A DNA stretch of 64,000 nt. It comes from Streptomyces qaidamensis (lineage in GTDB: Bacteria; Actinomycetota; Actinomycetes; Streptomycetales; Streptomycetaceae). A model generated the notes under the pieces. That model saw only the letters and a list, made by a program, of their open reading frames with translations, ran no database searches and was not told the origin of the DNA. Below are positions 42,442 through 51,085 of this stretch, one piece after another; the stretch's first letter is position 1; each line of letters begins with the position of its first letter. A program made the position numbers and the translations under genes. Location: assembly GCF_001611795.1 (NCBI RefSeq), contig NZ_CP015098.1:8370001-8434000 (forward strand), in the 5' to 3' direction.

Positions 42442-43530
42442 ATGACCGACCAGAAGACGCCGTCGAGTTGGACGCTGCTGTCCTGCATGCCGGTCGTGGT
42501 GATGGCGGTGGTGGCTGTGGTGGACGTCCTGGCCGGCCCCGGTGTCGGATTTCTGCCACTGGTGTCCCTCGGACCGGCCTTCGCCGGGCTGGTCGGGGGG
42601 TGGCGCCGTACGGCGGTGTTCGGGCTCGCGGCCCTAGTGTTGTGCGTCGCCCTCGGGCTGTACGACGGGCTGTTTCACGAGCGCAGGGGCTACACGGCGC
42701 TGGCCTCCGTGGCGGGCGTGACCGGTGTCGGGGTCGCGGCCGCGGTGTCGCGGTCGCGCCGGGAGGCGGAGCTGGCCAGCGTGCGGTCGATCGCCGAGGT
42801 CGCCCAGCGGGTGCTTTTGCGGCCCGTACCCCTGACTGCGGGCCCACTGCAGGTGGCGGTGTCGTACACCTCGGCGGTCGCCGAGGCGCGGATCGGCGGG
42901 GACCTGTACGAGGTGGTGGCCTCCCCGTACGGCGTGCGAGTGATCGTCGGGGACGTCCAAGGAAAGGGTTTGGTCGCAGTGGAGACAGCGGCCGTGGTGC
43001 TGGGTGCCTTTCGGGAGGCGGCATACGACGAACCCGACCTCGCGGGGGTGGGTGAGCGCTTGGAGCGGAGCATGGCCCGGGAGTTGGAGGGGGAGAAGTT
43101 CGTCACCGCGATCCTCGCCGAGATAGGAACGGCTCATGAGGCAGTCTTCCTCAACTACGGACATCCGGCCCCTATGGTCGTGCGCGGGGACGGCGCGGTC
43201 GAGTTCCCAGAGCCGCTCGCCTTTGCGCTTCCGCTGGGTCTCGGTGCGCATGCGAGCGAGAGCCCGGTTCCCTACGGGGTGGGCTTCGCCCCAGGTGAGC
43301 AGTTGCTGCTGTACACCGACGGTGTCACCGAGGCCCGCGACGAGGAGGGCGGCTTCTATCCCGTCGGTGAGCGGGCGCACCTGTTGGACGCCCCGGACGC
43401 CCACCGCGCCTTGAAGGCTCTGCGTAAAGATCTTGCACAGCACTCCGCCGGACCGCCTCACGACGATGCCGCGATGCTCCTGCTGCGCTACCACAGTCAT
43501 GGGGAAGGGAAATCCGTTCCCGCGGCGTGA
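42442..43530 (+). CDS. Membrane PP2C/SpoIIE-type serine phosphatase
   Basis: The 362-residue protein has three or four N-terminal membrane helices (about 12-95), a short linker helix, then a PP2C-like SpoIIE domain (about 135-355). The domain includes ARIGGDLYEVVASPYGVRVIVGDVQGKGLVAVETAAVVLGAFREAA (metal-binding Asp residues), EAVFLNYGHPAP, EQLLLYTDGVTEARDEEGGFY and GPPHDDAAMLLLRY. It dephosphorylates STAS-type anti-anti-sigma factors; the STAS protein at 24287 is a candidate substrate. ATG 42442 follows AGGAG. Confidence 0.93.
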   Translation: MTDQKTPSSWTLLSCMPVVVMAVVAVVDVLAGPGVGFLPLVSLGPAFAGLVGGWRRTAVFGLAALVLCVALGLYDGLFHERRGYTALASVAGVTGVGVAAAVSRSRREAELASVRSIAEVAQRVLLRPVPLTAGPLQVAVSYTSAVAEARIGGDLYEVVASPYGVRVIVGDVQGKGLVAVETAAVVLGAFREAAYDEPDLAGVGERLERSMARELEGEKFVTAILAEIGTAHEAVFLNYGHPAPMVVRGDGAVEFPEPLAFALPLGLGAHASESPVPYGVGFAPGEQLLLYTDGVTEARDEEGGFYPVGERAHLLDAPDAHRALKALRKDLAQHSAGPPHDDAAMLLLRYHSHGEGKSVPAA

Positions 43531-43829
43531 GCGAGGCGGCACTCCCGCGGGGCCCGTCCGACGGCACCTGTCGGCCGAGCAGTGACGCGAGGCGGCCCTT
43601 GCCTTTCCCGTTCTGGCTGGCGCACGGGTAGCCGCTCATGGCCGCTGCTCTCGCCCCTGGCGCGGCCGACGGCCCTGAGCGATGACACCGCCGGACTGGA
43701 GATGCGTGAGGGGACCGGTGGCTTCGGGCCGAGGCGAGGCCGCAGCGCCCAGGCGGGCCCAGCGCGGCAGCCGAGGGCTGAACGGCAAGGGGCGTTTCAG
43801 CAGCGCAACGGGCGGAGACCCATCATGCC
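43531..43829. other. Intergenic, no gene recognised
   Basis: Only short frames without homology. A GGAG lies 15 bases before the glycosyltransferase GTG. Confidence 0.35.
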
Positions 43830-44975
43830 GTGCACTCACCATCTCCGGTACCGCGCCGGCGCTGCGCGTCGGCGGGCGGCTCGCTGCGGATACTGATCGT
43901 CAGTGCGAGCATGGGAGCGGGTCACGACACGGTGGCCCGTGAACTCGCCCGGCGAGCCCGACGCCAGGGTCATCACGCGCACATCGTGGACCTGTTGAAG
44001 TTGCTGCCGGGCGGCCTGGGCACCGGGCTGCGCCTCTTCTACCAAGCGTCCGTACGGCACTTCCCCTGGGCGTACGCCGGCCTGTACGAGGCGTTCCTGC
44101 GCCCTGGCACGCAACACCGCCCCAGCGGTCTTCCCCTCGCCCGATTGGCGGGCGGCCGTCTGACGGCGCTGGCGGAGCGGACGGGGACCGACGTTGTGGT
44201 TCCCGTCTTCCATCTTGCCGCGCAGCTGACCGGTCACCTCAGGGACCAGGGACGACTGCGGTCGCCGAGTGCTGTCTTCCTGATCGACTTCGCCGTCCAC
44301 CGTCAGTGGCTCCATCCCGGCAACGACCTGTACCTGTGCCTCACCGACGAGGCCACGCGGGAAGTGAGCCGGAGCATCACGGTGCCCGTCGAGACGACAG
44401 GTCCGGTCGTGGCACCCGAGTTCTTCGCTCCGGCCGCCGGTGCCCCGGCATGGCGGCAGCGTTTCGCCGCCCACGGTCCTGGGCGCCCTCCCGTCCTGTT
44501 GTCCGCAGGTGCATGGGGAGCCGCCTCGGAACTGGGGGGAACCGCTCGACTGCTGGCCGCCGCCGGTTTGCTGCCGATCGTGCTCTGTGGTGGGAATGAG
44601 CGCCTGCGGGCCCGTATGGGCGGCATTCCGGGAGTTCTGGTACCGGACTGGGTCACCGACATGCCCGGCCTGCTGCGTGCGGCCCGCGTCCTTGTCGACA
44701 ACGCCGCCGGGCAGACCGCCGTACAGGCTCTCGCCTCCGGGCTGCCCGTGGTGAGTTATCGTCCGCTTCCTGGTCATGGGGCCGACGGCGTGCGACGGAT
44801 GGAAGCGCTCGGTGTGTCGGAGACCGCCGCGGACGGTACGGCTCTGCTGGAAGCCCTCGGCCGGTTGTCGACGGACGGCGCGGAACGGGAGCGCCGTATC
44901 GCTCGCGGACGCGAGCTTTTCCGAGGCGACGTGATGGCCCGAGTGGCCGCTCTCGCCGCCTTGTCCACCAGGTGA
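43830..44975 (+). CDS. Glycosyltransferase of the MGDG-synthase/MurG-like GT-B type
   Basis: The 381-residue protein opens with ILIVSASMGAGHDTVARELARRARRQGHHAHIVDLLKLLP, the MGDG-synthase N-terminal domain signature. It has a C-terminal GT-B donor-binding half (VLLSAGAWGAASELGGTARLLAAAGLLPIVLCGGNERLRARM, VTDMPGLLRAARVLVDNAAGQTAVQALASGLPVVSYRPLPGHG). Members transfer sugar to diacylglycerol or related lipids, so a glycolipid product in the membrane is likely. GTG 43830 is the best start, but the ribosome-binding site is poor and the conserved sequence begins only at about residue 19. Confidence 0.88.
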   Translation: MHSPSPVPRRRCASAGGSLRILIVSASMGAGHDTVARELARRARRQGHHAHIVDLLKLLPGGLGTGLRLFYQASVRHFPWAYAGLYEAFLRPGTQHRPSGLPLARLAGGRLTALAERTGTDVVVPVFHLAAQLTGHLRDQGRLRSPSAVFLIDFAVHRQWLHPGNDLYLCLTDEATREVSRSITVPVETTGPVVAPEFFAPAAGAPAWRQRFAAHGPGRPPVLLSAGAWGAASELGGTARLLAAAGLLPIVLCGGNERLRARMGGIPGVLVPDWVTDMPGLLRAARVLVDNAAGQTAVQALASGLPVVSYRPLPGHGADGVRRMEALGVSETAADGTALLEALGRLSTDGAERERRIARGRELFRGDVMARVAALAALSTR

Positions 44976-45264
44976 TCGCGGCCGAAAGGGGCGCGGCTCC
45001 TCACGGACAGACCGGTCCTCGGTGCCCTGCGGCGCCGGAACGGGTAGACCCGCAGGCGGCCCACTGAGGACTTGTCTGTTGCTGGTCAGAGTGCGTGCGT
45101 GTCAAAGACGAGCGTGAGCAACGAGACCAGCAGCACCTTGTACACGACATTCTCGTGGACGAAGCAAGGCCGATCAGCCCGGCGACCATACGCCGACGGA
45201 CAGCCGCTGAGGGGGAGGGTGCGGCGTATCCGCAGCCGTCCGGTGACCACAGTGGCGTGGGACC
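44976..45264. other. Intergenic with a small unassigned minus-strand tail
   Basis: A minus-strand frame ends ENVVYKVLLVSLLTLVFDTHAL at about 45086-45155, a hydrophobic segment resembling the end of a membrane protein. I cannot place it in a family or find the rest. Confidence 0.3.
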
Positions 45265-45675
45265 TCAGCTCAGCTCCGCGAGCAGTGCGTTGCATGCCTG
45301 TTCGCAGCTGCGGCAGGCCTCGGCGCAGACCCGGCAGTGATCGTGCATGTCCGCGTGGCTACCGCACTCCTCCGCGCAAGCCTTGCAGGCGGTGGCGCAC
45401 GCCTGGAGCACGGCTCGGCTGATGTTCGCGTCGTAGCCGGTGTGACGGGAGAGCACCGATGCCGTGGTGTTGCAGATGTCCGCGCAGTCCATGTTCGTAC
45501 GGATGCACTTGGTCAGGTCCTCGACCATGCGCTCCGACAGGCAGGCGTCCGCACACGCGGTACACGCCTGCGCGCAGGCGATGCACTCCTGGATGCACTT
45601 CGCCATTGCCTCGCGGTCTACACCGCCCAGGTCAGCGGGGTAGGTGTCCAGCATTTCCTTCACAGAAGTGGTCAC
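45265..45675 (-). CDS. Four-helix-bundle copper-binding protein (DUF326/Csp type)
   Basis: The 136-residue protein is very Cys-rich with regular CxxxC and CxxC spacing: CIQECIACAQACTACADACLSE, CIRTNMDCADICNTT, CATACKACAEECGSHADMHDHCRVCAEACRSCEQACN. This is the layout of copper-storage Csp-like four-helix bundles that sequester Cu(I) inside the tube. GTG 45675 is chosen because GAGG precedes it by eight bases and the family begins MTTS...; longer ATG starts exist at 45681 and 45705. Cytoplasmic, as no signal peptide is seen. Confidence 0.9.
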   Translation of the reverse strand: MTTSVKEMLDTYPADLGGVDREAMAKCIQECIACAQACTACADACLSERMVEDLTKCIRTNMDCADICNTTASVLSRHTGYDANISRAVLQACATACKACAEECGSHADMHDHCRVCAEACRSCEQACNALLAELS

Positions 45676-45940
45676 GTTCATCGCCTCACAGTGGTCGTGT
45701 GCCATGGCGCCCGCTATTCCGTTGAGCGGGCGGCCGTACTACAGGCCGGGTTTCACCATGGCCGTGCCACGAAACCGGCGGGCCGCGTGGGTGAGGCTGA
45801 CTCGATTCGGCAGTGCTTGCCGGCCCGCGTCGCGCGGGCGGATCCTGACGCGGCCCCTCGGGCGGGGGCGCCAAGCGGTGTGCGGCACCCATCCGGCGGC
45901 TGTCCGACTGCGGGTCGCGCGACGAGCGCACAAAATGACC

Positions 45941-45955
45941 TTTGCATAGGCTAAA
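45941..45955 (+). promoter_or_regulatory. Shared 15-bp element, copy c
   Basis: TTTGCATAGGCTAAA, 53 bases before the sigma-factor gene at 46009. It contains TAGGCT, which could also serve as a -10 hexamer. Confidence 0.7.
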
Positions 45956-46008
45956 TAAGAGGGGGGACTCGTGAGTTCGACCACTCCTCCATAGTCAGAG
46001 GGATCAGC

Positions 46009-48663
46009 ATGAAGCCCGACAGCATCCTCGCTGAACCCATCGAGCAGAGCGACATGCTCTCCTCCCCCCAGCGCATCGATGAACTGGTGTGCAGCGTCGC
46101 CACTCTGCCCCCCGGGCCCGAGCGCCAGGTGGCGCGCGAACGGGTCACCGGTCAGCTCATGCCCCTGGCCCGTCGCATCGCCGGAAAATTCCGCATCACC
46201 GGCAGTGAGGACCAGGAGGACCTTTTCCAGGTCGCTTGCCTGGGACTCGTCAAGGCCGTCGACCGCTACGACCCCCACCGAGGGCACGCCTTCCTGTCCT
46301 ACGCAGTGCCCACCATCACCGGGGAAGTGAAGCGCCACCTGAGGGACAGGAGTGGCCTGGTGCGCCTGCCCCGCCCGGTCCAGGAGGCCCGGCAGCGTGT
46401 GTGGTGGGCGCGGGAGGAACTGCAACAACGCACACCGGGGAATGCGCCGACGCCTGCGGAGATCGCCGAAGCCTGCGATCTGTCCGAGGAAGCCGTACGG
46501 GAGGCGATGCGCTCGGAAGGGGCGCGGCACCCACGTTCCCTGGACTCGAGCCCCGAGGGTGGCGACACGACGGGCCCGGCCCTGGCCGACCTGATCGGTG
46601 ACAGCGATCCGCGACTGGACCTCGTGGTGGACCGCCTGTCACTGCGGCACGCCCTGAGTCGGCTTCCCGCGAGAGAACAGCACATCCTGTATCTCCGGTT
46701 CTTCCGGGAACAGACGCAGCAGCAGATCGCGGAGGCCGTCGGTGTCTCCCAGATGCACGTGTCCAGGCTGCTGAAGCACTGTCTGAGTCAACTGCGCGCC
46801 GGGCTGTCGGACCCGGCTTCGGGGTTTGCCCCAGAAGCCCCTGAAGAGGGCCCACCGGACCCGCAGACCCGGGACGCGCGCCCCTCGGTGAACGCTGTCG
46901 GCGACGCCGCACCGAACGCCCGGAAGCATCGGCGCCCGCCCGTCGCCCTTCAGGCACTGGCCCGGTCACCCTCGCGTCACCCCCGGCCGCCCCGCCGCGA
47001 CCAGGGCCGTCCGCCACTCGACACCTCGCAGCATGCCCCCTCCCTGCGGGGCGCGCGGACTCGCCCTTCGCCAAAGCCACGTCCGCACACGCCGCTCCGC
47101 CGAAGCATGCCTTCCCCTGCGGGTGGCAGGCGGAATGAGGCACCCGCAGCGTTTTCGCGAGAACCAGGGGAGGACGTGCGTCGGACACAGGACCGGCGCT
47201 CGGCCTCCGGCGCGGCGCACACGGGCGAGATGGGGGAGTGGTGCTTCTTCCCTCGGTCCCGCCGGGCCGTTCCGGAAGGGAGATCCGGCTCACCCGGCCG
47301 GCCTCGTGCGCCCGACGGCCGCGGTGCCCCTGCCCTCGTTTCCGTCGACGCGGCGCGGGACGCACCGGCGATGAGAGGGCCGCGGAGACGTCCCCTGCTA
47401 CCTCACCGTCCGAGTTCCATGCTCTCTCCGCGGCCACCCAGGCGTCACCCTGCTCGACCTCGACGGCCGGCAAATCGGCGAGCCCGCAGAGCGCGAGGGC
47501 CGACGGTGCGGATCCGAAGGACCGAAAGCCCTGGCCGTCATTTTGAAACCGGTACCAGTGCTTACGCGACACTGCCCACTGTCGCCGCGCCGCGAAGGTG
47601 GAGGCCTACCCGTCGGGATCCACCTGGGCGCTGCGCACACCTGAGCGGGCTACCCACCTCGCGTCCAAGCGCCGGTCCAGCGCGGCGCCCGGCCGCTGCT
47701 CCGGGGTGGTCAGGGGTACCGAGCCGGCTGGACCACTCCCACCTCGAAGACGTCGCCGCACACGCGGAACGCGTTCGCCGAGGGCCGACCGATGAGCTGA
47801 CGTCCTGTGACCGCGACAAGGCTGGCGCGGAGGACCGTGTTACGCGCGGCGTACCGGAGACCAGGCGTGCACGCCCAGCCCCGCAGGCTTGGGCGAGCGG
47901 GCGACTCGATTGCACCGTGACGGCCGGGTTTCGCCGGAGCGAGCTGTGCCGTGCTCGCAGCACGCTGAGCGCCTACAGCGCGAGCCGGGGCGCCCGCACG
48001 GCCGCTCCCCGCTCCGAACGCCGCCGGCTCGTTTGCCCGCGAGACGGCAGGGATACCCACCGGGCGTTGCCCTGCCGGAGAACGAGAGAGGTCCGAACCA
48101 TGGGGCATGGAGGAGACGTCATCGCGGAGCTGGTGACTGATCACCGCGAGGTCGAGGAACTGTTCGGGAAGATCGAGGCCCTGGCCCCTGGCGAGAAGCA
48201 GCGCAAGGAGTACGCGGACCAGGCCGTGATCGAGCTGGTGCGGCACTCGGTGGCCGAGGAAGCCTACCTGTACCCGGCAGTGCGCGCGTTCCTGCCGGAC
48301 GGCGACTTCGTCGCCGACAAAGAGATCGAGGACCATGCCGGGGCCGAACGAACCATGAAGGAACTCGAAGGCGTTGAGCCCGACAACCCGGAGTTCGACC
48401 GGCTCATCGGCGAACTGATGACCGAGATCCGCTCGCACGTCCGCGACGAGGAGGACGATCTCTTCCCCCGGCTGCGGGAGGCGACGTCCGAGGAGGAGCT
48501 GATGAAGCTGGGGGACAAGGTGCGCCACGCCAAGAAGACCGCACCGACCCGGCCGCACCCCTCCGCTCCGGACACCCCGCCCGCCAACAAGCTGCTGGCC
48601 CCGGGGGCGGGCATGGTCGATCGTGTCAGGGACGCTCTGACCGGCCGCGGAAAGGGGTCCTGA
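46009..48663 (+). CDS. SigB/SigF-type sigma factor whose frame runs on into a hemerythrin
   Basis: One uninterrupted frame of 884 codons. Residues 1-266 are a complete group 3 sigma factor: region 2 with QEDLFQVACLGLVKAVDRYDPHRGHAFLSYAVPTITGEVKRHLRD, region 3 around 125-175, and region 4 with LPAREQHILYLRFFREQTQQQIAEAVGVSQMHVSRLLKHCLSQLR. Residues ~290-697 are Arg/Pro-rich, low-complexity and unlike any domain; they cover an off-frame DUF4232 relic. Residues 698-884 are a hemerythrin with its own start at 48100. Most likely the sigma gene lost its stop and only the first ~270-300 residues matter, but an actual fusion is not excluded. The shared element is 53 bases upstream. Confidence 0.75.
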   Translation: MKPDSILAEPIEQSDMLSSPQRIDELVCSVATLPPGPERQVARERVTGQLMPLARRIAGKFRITGSEDQEDLFQVACLGLVKAVDRYDPHRGHAFLSYAVPTITGEVKRHLRDRSGLVRLPRPVQEARQRVWWAREELQQRTPGNAPTPAEIAEACDLSEEAVREAMRSEGARHPRSLDSSPEGGDTTGPALADLIGDSDPRLDLVVDRLSLRHALSRLPAREQHILYLRFFREQTQQQIAEAVGVSQMHVSRLLKHCLSQLRAGLSDPASGFAPEAPEEGPPDPQTRDARPSVNAVGDAAPNARKHRRPPVALQALARSPSRHPRPPRRDQGRPPLDTSQHAPSLRGARTRPSPKPRPHTPLRRSMPSPAGGRRNEAPAAFSREPGEDVRRTQDRRSASGAAHTGEMGEWCFFPRSRRAVPEGRSGSPGRPRAPDGRGAPALVSVDAARDAPAMRGPRRRPLLPHRPSSMLSPRPPRRHPARPRRPANRRARRARGPTVRIRRTESPGRHFETGTSAYATLPTVAAPRRWRPTRRDPPGRCAHLSGLPTSRPSAGPARRPAAAPGWSGVPSRLDHSHLEDVAAHAERVRRGPTDELTSCDRDKAGAEDRVTRGVPETRRARPAPQAWASGRLDCTVTAGFRRSELCRARSTLSAYSASRGARTAAPRSERRRLVCPRDGRDTHRALPCRRTREVRTMGHGGDVIAELVTDHREVEELFGKIEALAPGEKQRKEYADQAVIELVRHSVAEEAYLYPAVRAFLPDGDFVADKEIEDHAGAERTMKELEGVEPDNPEFDRLIGELMTEIRSHVRDEEDDLFPRLREATSEEELMKLGDKVRHAKKTAPTRPHPSAPDTPPANKLLAPGAGMVDRVRDALTGRGKGS
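47390..47660 (+). pseudogene. Relic of a DUF4232-type secreted protein
   Basis: Off-frame to the sigma ORF, codons read YLTVRVPCSLRGHPGVTLLDLDGRQIGEPAERE. In yet another frame they read AKVEAYPSGSTWALRTPERATHL, matching the start and end of DUF4232 domains (C-L-x-GYPGVxLLDxxG...; LRVYPPGST). No start, signal peptide or continuous frame remains. Confidence 0.55.
48100..48663 (+). CDS. Hemerythrin HHE-domain protein
   Basis: The 187-residue protein starts at ATG 48100 with GAGAGAGG upstream, inside the longer frame described above. The HHE di-iron ligands are in order: DHREVEELF, HSVAEEAYLYP, EDHAGAERTMKELE, HVRDEEDDLFPRLRE. Such proteins sense or store O2 or protect iron under oxidative or nitrosative stress. 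A ~40-residue Pro-rich tail ends in a conserved MVDRVRDALTGRG motif often seen in Streptomyces members. Confidence 0.88.
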   Translation: MGHGGDVIAELVTDHREVEELFGKIEALAPGEKQRKEYADQAVIELVRHSVAEEAYLYPAVRAFLPDGDFVADKEIEDHAGAERTMKELEGVEPDNPEFDRLIGELMTEIRSHVRDEEDDLFPRLREATSEEELMKLGDKVRHAKKTAPTRPHPSAPDTPPANKLLAPGAGMVDRVRDALTGRGKGS

Positions 48664-48937
48664 CCGGCTGTCGCGCCCGTCTGACCCCGCCCGACCGGAG
48701 ACACCCTGGGAGGAAGGGAAGACGCGGCTGCCCGCGCGTCTCAACGGCCCAGGCGTACGGCAAAGTCGTCGATGCAGCAGACCGGAACCGGTCGTATCCC
48801 ACCGCATCTGGCCGAGATCCTGTCGGCAGCCCTTCCGGACGTGGACGCCGGGCTTGACCGCCCCGCACGCCCGGACCGCCGCGCTCTGCCCCGCTCGGTG
48901 CCGCGGATGAGGACCAGGACAGGAAGGATCTCAGCAG
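48664..48937 (+). other. Intergenic; possible short leader frame
   Basis: A frame opens at ATG 48772 (QQTGTGRIPPHLAEILSAALPDVDAGL) and runs past the antiporter start in another phase. I see no homology and treat it as unproven. Confidence 0.3.
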
Positions 48938-50404
48938 GTGGAGGGCACGTGGTCGTTCGGGCTGGCCATCCTGGTCGTCGCGGTGGCCGGCCTTGCGGCC
49001 GTGCTCTCCAACCGGCTGAGCGAACGCACGCGTGTCCCGGCCCCGGTGTTCTTCCTCGTGGTCGCGGCCGTCGCGGTCGACGTCTTCCCGTCCCTGCGGC
49101 GGCTCTCCATGGGAACCGTGCAGGACGTGGTGACCGTCGCCCTGGTGGTGCTGTTGTTCCAGGGCGGTATGGAGATCGGATGGCGGCGCTTCAAGCCGGA
49201 GGCGCGGGCCGCCCTCTCGATCGGCGTACTGGGCACGTTCGCCACCGCCGGCCTGCTCGCCGCCGCCGCGCACTATCTGCTGGGTCTCGACTGGCGACCG
49301 GCCCTGCTGCTGGGTACGGCGCTGGCACCGACCGATCCCGCCGTCGTCTTCTCCGTGCTCGGCCGCCGGAAGATCACCGGCCGGACAGGGACGCTGATGC
49401 CCGGTGAGTCGGGCCTCAACGACCCCGTCGGCATCGCCCTGATGGCCGGGCTGCTGGGCAGCTCGTCCGGATCGGCCCTCACCACCGCCGGTCACACCGC
49501 CGTGCTCTTCGCGCAGGAGATGGCCATCGGCGGGGTCATGGGCGTGGCCGGCGGCTGGGCGCTGAAGTGGTTCATCCAGAAGGTGCCGCTGCCCGCCGAG
49601 GGGCTGTACCCCCTGCGCACGCTCGCAGGCGCGTTCGCCGTGTACGGGGTGACCGTGGTCGCGCACGGCTCGGGCTTCTTGGCTGTCTTCCTCGCCGGTG
49701 TGCTGCTGGGGGATGTCCGCGCCCCGTACAAGAGGGAGATCGAGCGCTTCCACACCGCTCTGGGCAGTCTCGGTGAGATCGTCGCGTTCACGATGCTCGG
49801 TCTGACCGTGCCGTTGTGGACCTTCGCCGGGGAAGGGGCGTGGGTGGACGGACTGGTGCTGGCCGTGGTGCTCGCCTTCCTGGTCCGCCCGGTGGTCATG
49901 GCCGTGTTGCTGTGGCCGATGAGCCTGACCGTGGGGGAACGGGTGTTCCTGGCCTTCGCCGGACTCAAGGGGGCCGTGCCGGTCCTGCTCGGCAGCTACA
50001 TCGTCAGCTCCGGCGCCCTGGACGCCGACCGCCTCTACGACGTGATCTTCGTGGTCGTCGTCTTCTCCGTCCTCGTCCAGGGCTCACTGGTGCCCACGGT
50101 GGCCCGGGGGTGCCGGGTACCGATGCGGTCCGTGGAACTGGAACCGTGGGCACTCGGCGTCCGGCTGCGGGACAAGCCGGAAGGCGTCTCCCGCCATGTG
50201 GTCCAGCGGCACTCCACGGCCGAGGGAAGCAGGGTGGACGAACTCGACATCGGCGAGGACACATGGATCAGCGTGGTCGTTCGGGAGGGCCGCCTGGTCC
50301 CGGTGAGCGGATCCACGCAGCTGCGGGCGGGCGACGAGGTGCTGCTGCTGACCGGTGACGACGACGAACGGTGCGCCGGCCTGTTCACCGACGGCTCCAC
50401 CTGA
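48938..50404 (+). CDS. K+/H+-type cation antiporter with C-terminal TrkA-C domain
   Basis: The 488-residue protein has about 12 helices with the CPA signatures ALAPTDPAVVFSVLG and MPGESGLNDPVGIALM. A cytoplasmic RCK_C/TrkA-C domain (about 400-485; EDTWISVVVREGRLVPVSGSTQLRAGDEVLLLTG) follows and normally binds a regulatory ligand. GTG 48938 follows GGAAGGATC. It resembles CvrA/NhaP2-type potassium antiporters and differs from the RCK-less antiporter at 19933. Confidence 0.92.
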   Translation: MEGTWSFGLAILVVAVAGLAAVLSNRLSERTRVPAPVFFLVVAAVAVDVFPSLRRLSMGTVQDVVTVALVVLLFQGGMEIGWRRFKPEARAALSIGVLGTFATAGLLAAAAHYLLGLDWRPALLLGTALAPTDPAVVFSVLGRRKITGRTGTLMPGESGLNDPVGIALMAGLLGSSSGSALTTAGHTAVLFAQEMAIGGVMGVAGGWALKWFIQKVPLPAEGLYPLRTLAGAFAVYGVTVVAHGSGFLAVFLAGVLLGDVRAPYKREIERFHTALGSLGEIVAFTMLGLTVPLWTFAGEGAWVDGLVLAVVLAFLVRPVVMAVLLWPMSLTVGERVFLAFAGLKGAVPVLLGSYIVSSGALDADRLYDVIFVVVVFSVLVQGSLVPTVARGCRVPMRSVELEPWALGVRLRDKPEGVSRHVVQRHSTAEGSRVDELDIGEDTWISVVVREGRLVPVSGSTQLRAGDEVLLLTGDDDERCAGLFTDGST

Positions 50405-50560
50405 CGGGCTGCAGGCTTCCTTCCCTCCGCGCTCTCCGCCCGCTCCTGGGCGATCTCGCGTCCGAGGACGTGGTTCAGTGCCGTACGGATGACCGCGATG
50501 CCTGCTCCAGCGACAAGGTACGTCCGGAACCGGTCGGGCCGGCGGTCACTTGACCGCTGT
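50405..50560 (-). other. Intergenic with a short unassigned minus-strand segment
   Basis: Minus-strand codons read TYLVAGAGIAVIRTALNHVLGREIAQERAESAEGRK at about 50410-50530, plausibly the end of a lost membrane-associated protein. No family is recognised. Confidence 0.3.
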
Positions 50561-51085
50561 TCACCCCGCGGCCGAAGGGCTGGAGTCGTAGGCCGGAATC
50601 TGTGAAGGCAGCTTGAAGGAGACGCTTCCCGATTTCTCGAATCGCACGGTGAACTCCAGGAAGTCGCCGCCTCGTACCACCTGCCGCAGATCGCGCAGGA
50701 CGAGATGAGTCTTGCCGGACTCGAGTTCCTGGAGGTCGTCGACGGGGAGGGAGAAACCGCCCGACAGCGGTTCGCCCTGTCCGTCCACCATCTGAACGGA
50801 GCGGGCCGCCGGCGTCGAGGCACTCATCAGCCGATCCGTCTCAGGCCCCTTGTTGTAGAGCCACATGTAGACGGGGACATCGTCTCCCGGTCGCCAGGGC
50901 CCACCGCGCGGTTCCGCGATGTGCGCGTAGCGGACCAGCACTGAACCGACCTTCGCGTTCTGCCCCGGCGCGTCCCACTGCTGGGGATCGAAGCCCTCGT
51001 CCGAACCGCAGCCGGTCAGTGCGAGGACGGCTGAGGTGAGCAGGACCGCGCAGCCACGCGTGGAACCCCTGCGAAACAGTGCCAC
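50561..51085 (-). CDS. Lipoprotein with a PCu(A)C-like fold, copy 2
   Basis: The 174-residue protein is a paralogue of the lipoprotein at 36347. A signal peptide with lipobox (LALTGC) leads to the shared blocks SVLVRYAHIAEPRGGPWRPGDDVPVYMWLYNKGPETDRLMSASTP, LQELESGKTHLVLRDLRQVVRGGDFLEFTVRFEKSGSV and SQIPAY. GTG 51085 is preferred because GGAAG lies eight bases upstream; GTG 51100 is possible. Unlike copy 1 it is not coupled to an SGNH hydrolase. Confidence 0.78.
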   Translation of the reverse strand: MALFRRGSTRGCAVLLTSAVLALTGCGSDEGFDPQQWDAPGQNAKVGSVLVRYAHIAEPRGGPWRPGDDVPVYMWLYNKGPETDRLMSASTPAARSVQMVDGQGEPLSGGFSLPVDDLQELESGKTHLVLRDLRQVVRGGDFLEFTVRFEKSGSVSFKLPSQIPAYDSSPSAAG

